This document shows positions 1-11,835 of a stretch of 64,000 nt of DNA, piece after piece; positions within the stretch are counted from its first letter, which is position 1; each line of letters starts with the position of its first letter. The position numbers and the translations under genes are program-made. This stretch comes from Malaya genurostris. Lineage: Eukaryota; Arthropoda; Insecta; Diptera; Culicidae. Below the pieces are notes generated by a model that was not told where the DNA came from, made no database searches, and was given only the letters and a program-made list of their open reading frames with translations. The stretch is from contig NC_080570.1 of the NCBI RefSeq assembly GCF_030247185.1, positions 147,594,641-147,658,640 on the forward strand, in the 5' to 3' direction.

Positions 1-2061
1 CCCGACAATTTTTATGGAAGAACTTGGACAAAGTTTTCTTATGCTAGACCCGGCCTGGGTAAAGACCCCGGTAATTGATCCTGTATTTAGAAAAAATGCC
101 GGACATCGCTGTTTCTAACGTTGATTTTTTCCGCCCTAAATGCCGGTATTGGATTCAAGGCAAAAAATAAAAATCAATTTCTCGTACGATTTTACTTACG
201 TTTTTTGTTTCAGGAAAAAATTATCCTCACACAAATATGAATGCAGAAACTCACCTGAAAAAAGACAAAAAAAACAAATTAATTTTATATAAATGTTTTA
301 CTCTACTCATTTATCTAAATTTAATGTTTGGAGATTTTGTGTCCAATTTATTTGAATCCGCACAAATGGAAAAAGATCGAATGTAAATCCTACAAAGTAG
401 CACTTCACACCCGGCGACCCCCCGCCCCCCATCAGCGCACTGATCTTGAATATGTCAAGCAAGTTGCAAACGCATTTCTCACCACCAGAGGGCGGTAGCC
501 AGCCGGTTGGGTTTTTTTATTTTGATTTTTTGATTGACCTTGCCGTGGTTGGTTTCTTCTACGTTGGTTTTCTTTTTTTTGTCGATTGCATTTATTTAAT
601 TTATATCGGGGAGTGTTTGTGCAGTTGTCGGTGGTGCATTTTGCTCGCCTTTTTTTGTTGTTTGTTTTGTTTGTTATTTTGCCGGCTCCAGCCATACACC
701 AAACGAATCATTACAATTCGAAACGGACCACAGTCCGGAGCGGCACTGCCGATTGTTATTAAGGGATCAAATTGAAATAGCTGATTGCTTCCTGGTTGTT
801 GCAGGAGGCAAATGTTTTTTTTTTTCGTTGCCGACGGGAAGCGTGAGAGTGACAAACTACAATGATCTCTGTTGGCAAAAGGTCAGAGTGTAGCTGACGG
901 AAGAAATTCATCGGTAAGTTCTTTAACTTACCCGGGTACAAGGCTTCAGGCAGGAGTTCAGAAGAGCCGGTGGAATCCATCGTTCCGGGAGCCCCGAGTT
1001 CAACGATTTATGCATTCATGCATTGTGCTTCGTCAAGTTCAAATATCACGTGTTCAGGAATTTCTCGGGTGGACTCCAAATTGATAGGTAAATCGGATCT
1101 TTTACGACAGCGGCTGTCAGTGGCAGAGCTTGATCGCAATCAACTGCTCGATTTAACGTAATTACAATGATTTGAGTTCAGTGTTCTGAGCTGTTGTACT
1201 ACTTTTTGCGTTTGATATTTTTCTTTTTGGCAAAATACATTAGTGTTTAACACTACGATTTGTATACTAGCTCTAACTATCAATATCTATGCGATAAGAC
1301 GGTGTTTTGATGTGCAGTCAAATTAGCCATTTTTGTCTTAATCTGTCAGATCACGAATTCGCCGTGATCAATTAACATAGATGATCTCATTATTTCGATA
1401 CCTACGCATTCGGTCGGTTGAAGAATGCTTTGTGTTGTCTATTCTAATTTTTCAGAAGCACCTGAACTATGATTTTTCATAAATTATTCATAAAGAATTG
1501 TTATTACAAGAATTAAATTGTCTTCCTCGCAGAAATCATACCAAATTGGGTTCATTGGTTCCAGAGTGAACGCCAGACATTAGTATGTGAAGAACAAACC
1601 GAGGCGACTCTGTCAAAGTGGAAGCGAGCAAAGTGATCGACTGGATTTAGCGACTCTGTATATCAGTATATATGTTATATGAGTCGTCGTCCTTTCGTAA
1701 AATAGGTGAAGCACGCCAAAAATGAACCAAAGTAAGTAAACGAAATGTCCGAAAAGTCGTACTTGCCGAAAAGGAAAGGCTTGATAGAAACGTAGTAAAT
1801 AAGGTTGTGAAACCAATTTTTTAAACGATTTAGGTAAAGAAAATTGTCGTATTTTTTCTTGTTCCAGACGAAGAAAGATTAGAAACCAACAACGTAATGT
1901 TTGCGAGAACAGTTGAACTGCTATTTACTTTAATCGAACAGAGTTTTTGGTTCCGTTAATTATTTTAACTTGCTTGTTAAAATGGCACAAAAACGATGAT
2001 AACTATAGAATTAATTTTCATTTCTTGATAATTCAACCATCCGAACGGGTTTGGCGATATG
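1..2061. other. AT-rich non-coding DNA, no gene recognised
   Basis: No recognisable protein, RNA or transposon ends were seen. Bases 440-1160 are somewhat richer in G+C and carry overlapping open frames of 60-110 codons on both strands. Their translations are biased (runs of F, C, Y or K/N) and match no family I know, so I treat them as chance frames. This part could be regulatory DNA, but nothing beyond composition supports that. Confidence 0.4.
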
Positions 2062-2064
2062 TGT

Positions 2065-2101
2065 CGAATGGATAGTGCCTAGCACTAGTCACTTCCATTC
2101 G
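2065..2101. other. Short imperfect hairpin
   Basis: CGAATGGA (2065-2072) pairs with TCCATTCG (2094-2101). An inner AGTGC/GCACT stem with a 3-base loop lies between them. The arms are too short and bulged for a microRNA precursor. It may be the remnant of a small inverted-repeat element. Confidence 0.3.
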
Positions 2102-3137
2102 TTGCCACACATCAGTTATGAAATCATCGTTATCTTCGTACTCTAAAACGGTTAGTTTATAATTTATAGTTAAACGTTTTTAACTCTGATTTAAGCATTT
2201 ATCTCTATTGTCTACCGTTTCTCGTTTTACCAACTTCGAACTGTATTTTCATCCGGGTAAGCAAAAGTAACAAAGCATTTTTGATAGTTTTTAAAAACAA
2301 ATAGTCTGAAAATTGTATGCAGATTTGTCAGCTCTTACAGAAAATATCATTTCCGAAGCGACAGCTACCCTACATGTCATTTTAAGGTAAATGTGCCAAT
2401 AGAGTGATTAAATTTAACTAAAACTTCGTCCTCATTTCAAGCTTCGACAGATAGAAAATTGTTTGGGTTTATTTTGCATTTAAAAAAAATGATTCATAAT
2501 CATAAGAAATACTTTTTTTCGCTTATCAACAGCGTTGCCATTTATATAAATTTGTATATGCGCACATGCAGATTTCATATAGAATACTATTTTGTTTTGG
2601 CATGATTTGGACGAATGAAAAGAAATGACAGCTTTACTTTCGATAACCACGATGTAAAAACACTAAAACAAAACGGTGATCACATTTTCCTATGTGTGAG
2701 TGCGGTTGTCACTTTTTTTCTTCAGGATAACAGAAAGCTATGGAAAAACCGCTGTCATCCGTCTAATCACGTCTAGTTACTATCATTGGAAATATTCGAG
2801 CAACACAAAAATTACCAACGCAAAAACACCACATAGTAACTCTGCAAAAAATTCCGAACTAAACAATAGCTTACACTTTCACACTTGAAATTGTAACTTT
2901 TTCACTTATCATCTTATAATTCCGATACCGGCAATCGTACTCGGATAAAATTCGATAGAGTTCCATTGTAAAACCGATTGTAAAAGATTGCGAAAATCGA
3001 ACTTGCCATATCTGAGAAATTTGAGTGCATTTTAGGCCTATTTTTGTACATAACATCCTGTAATTTCGAAACATTCATTAGTGTTCAACGAGAATAGACA
3101 AGTTTTCATATGATTCTAAGTTTTTGGAAATCGGCTT
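2102..3137. other. AT-rich DNA, nothing recognised
   Basis: I see no coding region, tandem repeat or terminal repeat here. The few open frames are under 70 codons with low-complexity translations. Confidence 0.4.
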
Positions 3138-3541
3138 AGCGTCGGCTCACTGCCAAAACCACTCTCAATTGGCTTGTGAAAAAAGGTATAAATTTCGTTG
3201 CGAAAAATATCAATCCACCAAATTACCCTCTGCTTCGACCCATCGAACGTTACTGGGCAATTGTGAAGAGGATCTTCAAGAAGACTGGTAAGGCAGCTGG
3301 GAACCAGCAGGAGTTCAAAAAAATTTGGGCTCAAGCGTCCACAAAATACGATGCAACGCTTATCCGGAACTTGATGAAGAGCGTTCGATCAAAAGTTCGA
3401 AAATTCGTGAAGGAATAACGTAAATTTCTTCCGGGTTCACCCTCGTACAATGAAGGATCAATTTTTAGTTTGAATATAATATCATTTATTATCTTAAATT
3501 GAAAGAAAAATTTGTGGATAGCTTATTTTCGATACACTCCT
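3138..3541 (+). pseudogene. DD37E (ITmD37E-like) transposase, C-terminal fragment with 3' TIR
   Basis: This is the catalytic C-terminal third of a Tc1/mariner-superfamily transposase. The clean reading frame runs from about 3176 to the TAA at 3417-3419 and contains GINFVAKNINPPN followed by LRPIERYWAIVKR, where the E of PIERYW is the third catalytic residue. Just upstream (3138-3175) the frame is broken by a small deletion inside the SAHYAK-type motif, and everything earlier, including the HTH domain and first catalytic aspartate, is missing. The tail TCAATTTTTAGTTTGAATA is shared with the copy near 43.25 kb. The 3' end, about 3512-3541 (GTGGATAGCTTATTTTCGAT and following ACACTCCT), is the terminal repeat also seen at 46.52 kb, followed by TA. 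It cannot encode an active enzyme. The DD37E assignment follows from the 37-residue D-to-E spacing in the 43 kb copy. Confidence 0.85.
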
Positions 3542-3825
3542 TAATCGGGCTATTTTCAATTGACTGGAGCAAACCTTAGACAAGACCTGACAACTGTATT
3601 TTTATTCATCCTTCATTGTTCTTCTTTTCGTCACCTTAGCCATGTGTAAAGTACTTCAACTGCTGGGCTACGTGTCGGTTACAGTGATGCCAGAATGATT
3701 GATGAATATTTGTTGATATGCATTTACAGGGTCCACTATCTAGCGGTTATTTCGACATTGGTAACCTTAATGTCACTTCTGACATGACAGAAACACTTAG
3801 TTTTATACTTCCGCTGAACGAAAAT
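3542..3825. other. AT-rich DNA preceding the DD41D relic
   Basis: No gene is visible. The stretch around 3720-3800 may include the decayed 5' end of the transposon whose transposase begins near 3830, but no matching opposite terminus was found. Confidence 0.3.
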
Positions 3826-4200
3826 AGTTGTGTATACGCTTGAGGAACTCTCCGACTGGGCTTGCGATCAGCTTGAAGAAGACGCTGATTTTTGCCAAAA
3901 AATCATCTTCTCGGAAGAGGCACATTTTCATCTCTGCGGGTATGTCAATAAGACAAAATTGTCGCCATCTGGGGGGCGGAAAACCCGCACGTTATCATGG
4001 AGAAGCCGATGCATCCTCAGAGAGTGACGGTTTGGTGCGGATTTTGGTCTGGCGGCATCATTGGGCCATTTTTCTTCGAAAATGAGGCAGGAGCCGCCGC
4101 CACGGTCAATGGCCTCGGAGCTGTGGTTTGACGCCGTTAGACTATTATCTTTGGGGGGCTGTCAAAGATAAGTGTTATGTGGACAAGCCAGAGACAATTT
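3826..4200 (+). pseudogene. DD41D-type Tc1/mariner transposase relic
   Basis: Several frames must be combined to see the family. ADFCQKIIFSEEAHFHLCGY holds the first catalytic region (the acidic pair in SEEAHF, usually S-D-E). It is followed after a frameshift by matches to the usual VNKQNCRIWG block, MEKPMHPQRVTVWCGFW and GGIIGPFFFENEAG. At 4126-4200 comes a LTPLDYYLWGAVKDK-type block, whose LTPLD aspartate is the last catalytic residue. The segment normally carrying the second aspartate and the roughly 40 residues after it is deleted. At least two frameshifts and stops are present. The DD41D label rests on my memory of how this block is spaced in intact insect members, not on a measurement here. 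The relic runs directly into mariner sequence at about 4200, so one element inserted into, or was fused to, the other. Confidence 0.7.
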
Positions 4201-4635
4201 ATTGACTTACTGGTGCGTTTGAAGGAGGAAATCGCAAAAAAACGACCGCACATGCAGAGAAAAAAATCCTTTTTCATCAAGACAATGCACCCTGCCACAA
4301 GTCGATGAAAACAATGGCGAAATTGAACGAATTGGGCTTTGATCTCCCCACCCCCCCATAATCGCCAGATTTAGCCCCCAGTGACTACTGGCTCTTTGCT
4401 GATCTTAGAAAAATGCTCCCGGGAAAAAGATTTGGCTCAAATGAGGAGGTCATCGCTGAAACTGAAGCTTATTTTGAAGCGAAAGATAAATTTTTTTATA
4501 AACATGGTATTGAAAAATTGGAAAAACGTTGGAACCATTGTATCACCCTGAAAGGTGATTATGTTGATGAAAAAAAAAATTTGCAAAAAAAATGTTGTTT
4601 CCATTGTTAGTCTCGGGACTTATTGACCCATGTGT
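4201..4635 (+). pseudogene. Mariner (irritans/Himar-like) transposase, C-terminal half with 3' TIR
   Basis: The translation reads KEEIAKKRPHM, then after a one-base frameshift LFHQDNAPCHKSMKTMAKLN, then a stop codon where the PHPPY motif normally ends, then SPDLAPSDYWLFADL and GSNEEVIAETEAYFEAKDKF, ending in DYVDE. The D of HQDNAP and the D of LAPSD are the second and third mariner catalytic aspartates. Their spacing is 33 rather than 34 because a residue was lost in the C-rich run near 4350. The normal stop after DYVDE has also been read through. The 3' terminal repeat (TTAGTCTCGGGACTTATTGA, 4607 onward) ends in CCATGTGT followed by TA. The N-terminal half is absent. The same mariner lineage, with a different deletion, lies at 62.8-63.5 kb. 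Confidence 0.85.
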
Positions 4636-5330
4636 TATGTGTCAAGAAAATTCAACACCACGACAATTGTTGTTTGTCTATAAATTCCGTTCTATGGGAG
4701 ATAATCGATTGGAGTTCCTCCAATTACATAGTAAAAGTAAGTAGGATAAAACTACTTTAAATTATTATTTTACTTTGGAATGCAAGCATCTTATGACGTA
4801 TTAAAAGTACTTATTTTAATTAGACACGTGTTTGATTTCTCTCATACTTAGCAACACTGCCTGTGAACTCAGCAGGAACTTTTATTTTCTTATGCCGGTG
4901 ACAGATGGCTGCCTTGAACACATTGAAAACTAGACTTGTATTGCAATGGTTCACACCAAATCGAACTGCACAGTATGAAAGTGTGCTGAATCAAAAGTGT
5001 GATCATAGGTGCAACTGCTCTGAACTGACAGAACTATGGCGTCTATAAACGGCAACACAATCATGTGGTTCTGTTTTTTTTGTTGATTCTTTTCTGCACG
5101 TGGCAAAGTTGCCATGTTAGTTTTTCAGAAATCTGTCTCTGACTCAAAAATTGATCTGGATTTGTCTGTTTCTAACTATGTACAAGGAAATTTTGACCGG
5201 GCTGCATTTTCAGTGAGCAAAGAAAAAGGTATCCCCACCTACCGTATAGAAGCCAAAACCGTAAAGATCTGTTGAGATCTGACAAAATCTGGTAAATTTG
5301 TAAAATCTGGCAAAAGATCTGGTTAGTTAT
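4636..5330. other. AT-rich DNA, no gene
   Basis: No coding region is seen. Near 5265-5325 there are several loose repeats of a GATCTGGCAAAA-type word, which recur just beyond the MITE at 5585-5630. The MITE therefore appears to sit inside an older degenerate repeat. Confidence 0.35.
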
Positions 5331-5582
5331 GTCGTTTTCGCTTGAGGAAACTGAAACTGACCTAGGGTAGTTTCATCAAACAAACACTTTTCACGAAACT
5401 ATGTTGATTTCGCACTTAGCAACGAGGGTTTGAGCAAACCTGATCTAAAAACCAGGTTCGAAACTGACTCGATTTTCAGTTCAACAACGTTGAAACTAGG
5501 TTCGAAACTGGATTCAAACAAACGGTTTGACAGCAGTTAGAGTGGAAACTGGGTTAGGTTTGGCATCAAGCGAAAATGACAT
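5328..5582. mobile_element. MITE with about 17 bp terminal inverted repeats
   Basis: The left end reads GTCGTTTTCGCTTGAGG (from 5331) and the right end is its near-complement CATCAAGCGAAAATGAC (to 5580). AT lies outside both ends and may be a dinucleotide target duplication. The 250 bp interior has no coding capacity and repeats GGTTCGAAACTG-like words in both orientations. Length, terminal repeats and lack of an ORF fit a non-autonomous DNA transposon. The autonomous family is not identified. Confidence 0.6.
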
Positions 5583-6249
5583 TAGAGTGTCTGGCGAAGC
5601 GAGAAAAATCTGGCAACCTGGCAACGCTGGCTCGTGGTAAAATTTGTAAGCAGGGTTACCAGTTATGCAGACCAACAACAAAGCTGCATAGAAAAACTAT
5701 TTTTTCTTGATTTGTTCAACCTTTTCTCGGCAATCATGTTTGTGCTAATAAGAGAGAGGTTAAGACATTCTGTCGAAAGTTCAGCTTTGTAGGAAACCTT
5801 CAATACATCGGTTATATGTGGAATTGCCATTCAAGGAATTAGTTCCAGTCTGAGGTTGTGGCCCATCTCACGAATTATTTTATCTATTAGGTTAAATTTG
5901 ATAGTCGAGCAGTTGTTTTGTCGTTATAAAAAATGACCTCCGACACTGAAAAAAAAAATTCTAATTTCAGATCTTTAGTAAAATTTACTTTTGTGTAATT
6001 TCTTTTCATACTTTCAGTGAAAGAAAATACCACAACGAAAAGTGGCAATGCATTGTCAAATGAAGTAGGTTTTTTTCTTCTTACGTTCTCAGTATTGTAA
6101 TTACTTTACGTATATTATCATTTTATTTTCAATGCAAAATACACCCAAACTTCTTATCCGTCAAGCTTTGAATTCGACTATTGAGATTTAAAATTTGATC
6201 ATTATTCAACGTGGAAAATAGATTGGTAAAATGACATGCGAATGCAACT
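5583..6249. other. AT-rich DNA, no gene
   Basis: No protein-coding, RNA or terminal-repeat signal was found apart from short homopolymer tracts. Confidence 0.35.
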
Positions 6250-6370
6250 TTTTATTCAAAACCGAGAAAATGTTACCATAGAGACGAGACTCGAACCCGT
6301 AGCTAACTTCTATCCGGGGTAATTGTTTTGCCAATTAAATTACCCTGCATATGAAAACACATGAAGAGAC
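6250..6370 (-). repeat. tRNA-derived SINE-like fragment
   Basis: On the minus strand a B-box-like GGGTTCGAGTCTCGTCTC (about 6281-6298) is preceded by an A-box-like TTGGCAAAAC (about 6330-6340), the RNA polymerase III promoter layout of tRNA-derived SINEs. The intervening sequence does not fold into a clean anticodon arm. No target-site duplication or tail was recognised, so this is a degenerate fragment or a chance tRNA-like match. Confidence 0.4.
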
Positions 6371-6700
6371 GGCCCAATTGACTAGAAGAGCCGAGCATAC
6401 TTTGCTTTACTTGGCCACGATTTGTTTTAGAATCGTTGAACTATCGAGATGTTGTCAAATTCTAATCAAAAGGCGAAATGGGTCACAGCGCTACACACTG
6501 AGATAAAGTTACAACACTTGTCGAAATAAAAAACCAAAGTCTCGCAAACTACATCTACAGTTGATTCTATACAAACTTTTGGTCCCAAAGGATTGCAACT
6601 TTCTTCGACAACAGCTGTTCGTTCTAGCATTGGATTCGAACGAACGAACGAACGAAAAAAAAAATCTGTAACAGAAAATCACCGAAAACAAACATCGATT
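6371..6700. other. Non-repetitive DNA with a short CGAA run
   Basis: Nothing coding is seen. Bases about 6636-6660 contain four tandem CGAA units followed by a poly-A stretch. Confidence 0.3.
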
Positions 6701-8960
6701 TTCGCCGTTCTGCTGGTGAATAATAAGTGAGTTCTATTTCTCCAGTGACCATGATTCTCGTTCCCCCTGCTCATTCGCTCGCTCGCATATGCGACAAAAC
6801 ACCATTCTCGACTGTCGAGAAGAACTGAGGGGGAATTGGCAAACGATGTGGTCGAGAATCTCCGACGAGGGTGGAAAGTGATAGATTATCATCATCCAAC
6901 CAACGGACGGAGGACCGGTAGTCTAATCTCAGGAGAATCTGTCCGCTAGCCTGTGTAGTTTTATGAATTCAAATCGCTTCTAAAGAGGTGATACTGTCTG
7001 GTGGTCTGGTGGTTGACCGATGGAAAGAGGATAAAAGAAGGAGCAGGAGAGGGTCCCGAATCGAGAGCTAGATCTTCCGAGATTATTTAATAAATAAATT
7101 GGACCTGCCTCGGGTAGTGAGTGGACGGTTGCACACACACACACCCGATAATGGATTCAAATTGTTCTGCTCTCGGGCACGTTTTGCCCGGCTTTCCCTG
7201 TATCCCTTCGAACACCACCCAACACCCACACTCTCTCTCTCTCCCCTAGAGTCAATTAAAGAGTGGCCAATTCGGACAGATGGTTTGTCATTTGTCGGGT
7301 GGATTAACTGCACTTTGCCAAAGAACCAAGAGCCGATGCATCATCATCATCACAGTAAAGTGTGATAATGAAAATGAAATTGCATTGAGATCCGATCGAT
7401 GCCCCAATTGTCTAAGTCGCTCCTCGTGTGATAAATGATGATTTGTCGGGATTCGGTGTATGTGTTCGTAATTTTTATACTTTCACGGTCTCCGGTGACG
7501 GCAGCAGCAGCAGCAGCAAAGAGATCGATCGGATTGCAGATATGGTTCGCCGAGCATAGAAAGAAGACAGGCGAGAGGCGGAACATATAAAAGTAACGGG
7601 GACATTTCACCACGTGATTTCCGCTAGACTCGGCGGCCCAAAACGAACGGATCTTCGCCGCTGGCCGAAATCGAAGAATCGAAGAGGAGGGCAAAAAATC
7701 CGGAGCTGCTCCCGCTGCGAGCTAGATAATCAAGATCATGTTGTGTTACTGCCAATGATGATGATCGCGATGATGATGAGTTCTTCCTATGCTTGAGCTG
7801 CTGGAACTTGATCTTGCTCTCTCCTCACACACATACACACAGACAAACATACGCAATTGCTTTCAGAGGTAGGCAAGCGATCGCGATCTCGGGAAGATAT
7901 TTTAATTAATTTAAAAACAGTTCTCTGACGCCGGTCGCCGCTGTTGTTGATAGTGCTTCTGCTGCTTCACTGGACCAGTTCTTCGGTGCTTTCTCGGTCA
8001 CCGTTACTGTCAGACCTAGAAGTCGGACCATTCGTCGTGTACGTGTTTGGGTGCTGCTGTTGGCAGTGGTAGAATGAGGCTAAAGAGTGGCTTAATTTGG
8101 AAGACACGAACGACTTGATTGCGATGGAGCGTCTGGTGGTGGTGGTGGTGGTGGCACCGAGGGTTGCGGCGATCAGGTTCAGGTTTAAGGTTGGACTGCT
8201 GCTGCGGGTGGAGTGCGGGACAGTGTCGGTGTTCATCAAGACGACAAAAAACCACTGAACTTCAAGAGGCGAGAAGAGCCAACAAATCAGGCAGGCAGGC
8301 AGGCAGACAGACAGTCAACCTATAACGGTGGTTTCGCTCCACGTGTTTCTCCGGGGTTCGAAGGCGGAGGACGGAAGACGAACGGCGTCCGGAGAAGCGT
8401 AGCGAGAAGATTTATGCTAATTAGCTGGATTGGATGATATAAAATGATTAAAGCGCTAATACTAATCATTATGATAAATATTTTCTTATTTCTTTATGGC
8501 TACTGATGACGGGGTGTGGTTTTCATTTGTTCTCTGGGTGGCGGTAGTTTGAGGCATTATAAAGAAAAGAAGAAAAAAAATAGCTGTCAAAAAATATCGA
8601 ACGAAGTGTGCTGAGAAATGGACAAATTTGTCACTTTGTTGTAATCCGAGCGTACGAAAGAAAACCACCAAAAAACGGTGAACGATCCAAGTTGGCACTG
8701 GCCGGAGGTGTGAATTGCAAAGCTGTCAGTCACTCAGTCAGTCCATTCGTCCGTCCGTCAACTGGTTTATGAATCAATTATGATATGGGTATTTTGCGTG
8801 TGAATTCAAGTTGAATGATTTTACTACACAGCCGACACACGGTGACGAAGCAGGAAAGGAAAGCGATCGGTTGGCCTAGTTTTCGGTGGTGAACGACTTT
8901 GTTCGGTGGTATCGGCGATAATACTAACAGGGGATAGGAACTGATGGATGATTTTATGGA
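6700..8960. other. Repeat-poor, GC-richer island
   Basis: This island is free of the transposon signatures found elsewhere and is richer in CpG and CT/GA/CA runs. Microsatellite-like pieces include GCAGCAG near 7500, GGTGGTG at 8132-8155 and GGCAGGCA near 8290. Open frames of up to about 115 codons exist on both strands but are dominated by those runs (His, Trp or Ser stretches) and match nothing I know. Mosquito islands of this kind often hold untranslated exons or enhancers of a large gene. That is inference from composition only. Confidence 0.35.
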
Positions 8961-10259
8961 CAATCGGAATAATTATCAAGTCCTCATCCATCGTATTTAG
9001 TACATTATTTCGGATTTCTCAGAATTTGAAATGCAATGCAGCATTTTACCGATATCGGCAAATTAAAGTTGTCACTTTGACAAAATCTCGGTAAACAGCT
9101 CTTTTAGGCAACTGAAATTCGGTAAATCACGAGTGTAGTTCAAAACAACACAGTTAAATTTCATTACTGAATCTAACTGAATTTTATTACTGAAAAAAAT
9201 GTCGAGATCTGCACTGACATAATCGTCTAAACGTTACCTGTCAATTATTACCGAACTTATCGTCAGCTATTTTTCTGTTAGCTCGGTAAATGGAATCAGG
9301 ATTGAACCATGCATTACCGAGTCATCAGTAATCAAGCAAAGAAAGAAGTTTACTTTATTGTTGTATGAAATAATTATCACAAGTGCTAATATTGGGGAAA
9401 GGGGGTGTTTCATTAATACTCATTTAAAATCAGAATGCAAAAACAAAAAGAACGGGCGGATAATGCCAGAGACATTACTGGATGACGTGAAAATAAACCA
9501 ATCTGACATGCTTCTGAACATGGATTTCTAGATCTGGATTCACGAGAAAAGTATACGCGCGTCGCATTGATGTTCAATGTTATTAAACATGTTTGAAAAG
9601 TTTATTTTTAAGTTACTTGTTGTTATCTCATGCTACTGAAACTTTTATCATAAATTGCTGATCATTTTTCCGATTACATGAATCAAAAACTCTGCTGTAA
9701 CGTTAAGTACAACAAGAGACATTCGCGGATAAGTTCTACCCATTCTTGTACAGGATAAAGTTTGAAAAGGCACCCCATAGTAAAGTAGTACGTATTAACA
9801 TAAAAAGAAAAACAAAAGAAAACATCACAGTTTAAAAATTTGCTTCTAGTGCTCATCAACGCCTTTACATGTAAACGAGCAGATATTTATAAGCATATAC
9901 GAAGCCATGTGACATTAAATGACAAGTGTTTTAGCAAATTTCAGTGCAAGCTAACACACTCTTCGACATCTTTAGTTGTTTACCGACAAGGTCAGCAAAC
10001 ATCGGTGAAAAACTTGCTTTTTACCGAGATATCAGAATATTACTTTAACAAGTTTCGGAAAAAAGCACGTGGATCACTGAACTATCAGTAAAATCCAAAT
10101 TTTTCTACGCCAAACTCGAGAAAAGGTTTTAATTAGATAAATGGCACTGAGAATGGCTTTTTTTAAACAAAATAACTAATGGAACTTTAGATTTGAGCTT
10201 ATACAAAAAATTATCAACTTTTCAGTAGGCTTTGAAATATTTTATTTGCATTCGAAGGT
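8961..10259. other. AT-rich intergenic DNA with a degenerate TCGGTAAA-rich repeat
   Basis: Between 9040 and 9320 words of the type TCGGTAAA or TTACCGA recur in both orientations, suggesting a decayed inverted-repeat element whose ends I could not fix. The frame at 9840-10091 is unrecognised and probably fortuitous. Confidence 0.35.
9455..9500 (+). repeat. Fragment of a GGGTGGGTAATGTCAGAGACA dispersed repeat
   Basis: GGGCGGATAATGCCAGAGAC followed by ATTACTGGATGACGTGAA aligns with the same block at 49,078 (+), 46,107 (-) and 58,238 (-). Only the terminal 45 bases are clearly conserved here. Confidence 0.6.
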
Positions 10260-10740
10260 CGATTTTAGTTTACAGGACAAGGATAAACTCGTAATCATTT
10301 TGAGACAACATTGAGATAATTTCATAACAAATACGTGACAATTAATTGTAAAATTTTTCTGACAGTTTGTGATAATATTTCATCAAGTTTGGGATAATTT
10401 CGAGCCTACTTGAAGATGATTCAAAGAAATCGTTTTGTGACAATTCAATTGTAATTTTGTTACAATTAAGTTGCAGCTTCGTGACGATTTGTGTTAAAGT
10501 TTTGTAATATTTAGAGTCGATTTGGGCAATTTAAAAATTTCGATACAACATTGAGACAATTTATTGACAATTATGTGACGATTTGTGTCAATTTTGTGAT
10601 AATTTTTGATAGTTTTTAAACAATTTTGTTACAATTTAAGAACTACTTTAAGACTATTTGAAGACAATTCAGTTGAAATTTTGTTGCAATTAAGTTGCAG
10701 TTTGATAACAATACCGTGACAATTAGTGTTAAAATTTTGT

Positions 10741-11289
10741 GACACATTCTGTCAACGTTTTGTAAGATTTAGAATCGATTTAGGTACCGTTTTGTGGCAG
10801 TTTTGCGATAGTATTGTACAATTTGAAGTCATTTGGACAATTTTGAGACAATTTAACGACGATTTGTAATAATTTTTGCAGCAATTTTGTGACAATTCAC
10901 TTGTAATTTTGTTATAGTTGAGTTGCAATTTGGTGACAGTTCACTTGTAATTTTGTTACAATTAAGTTGCAATTTTGTCACAATTAAGTTGAAATTTTGT
11001 AACATTTAGAATCAATTTGGTTACCGTTTTGATACAGGTTTGCGATAATATTGTAAAATTTGAAGACATTTTGACAATTTTGAGACAATTTATTGACGAT
11101 TTGTGATAAATTTGGTAGCAATTTTTTGACAATTCACTTGTAATTTTGTTACAGTTAATTTCCATTTTGCTGACAATATGTGTTAAAGCTTTATAATATC
11201 AGAGTAGATTTAATTACAATTTGTGGCATTTGTGCGATAATCTTGTTAAATTTGGTGACAATTTGACAACTTTGGGACAATTTAATGAC
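10741..11289. repeat. Higher-order unit, copy 1
   Basis: From GACACATTCTGTCAACG to GACAACTTTGGGACAATTTA this segment aligns nearly base for base with 11836-12380, an offset of about 1095 bases. Identity is much higher than between neighbouring short words. It marks a large, comparatively recent duplication inside the satellite. Confidence 0.75.
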
Positions 11290-11835
11290 GATTTGTGATA
11301 GTTTTTCAGCAATTTTGTGACAATTCACTTGTAATTTTGTTATAGTTGAGTTTCAGTTTGAGTTCTCCAAATATCAAGGGGAACGTGCCATTTGAGCCAA
11401 TTTGTTCTGATTCTGATTCAGTTTGGTGACAATATGTGTCAAAGCTTTGTAATATTTAGAGTCAGTTTAATTAACGTTTTGTGTAAGTTTTGCGATAATT
11501 TTGTTGAATTTAGTGACACTTTAAAAAACTTTGAATCAATTTGAGGGCAATTATTTGATATGTGTCAATTTTGTAACATTTTGTGATAGATTAACAACAA
11601 TTTTGAGATTTTTTTGAGATGATTTGGAAACAATTATGTGGCAATACAGTTGCAATTTTGTTACAATTAAGTTGCGATGTTCTAACTATTTGTCTGAAAG
11701 TTTTGTAATATTCGAGTCAATTTAGTTACCCTTTCTTGTCAGTTTTGCGATAATCTTGTTGAATTTGGTGACAATTTTGATACGACATTTAGACAATTCA
11801 GTTGCAATTTTGTTACAATTAAGTTGCAATTTTGT

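Noticed and set aside
2065..2101. microRNA precursor
   Set aside because: The stem is short and bulged, with no 22-base arm.
8016..8325. His-rich (minus) and Trp-rich (plus) frames
   Set aside because: Both are readings of the GTG repeat at 8132-8155.
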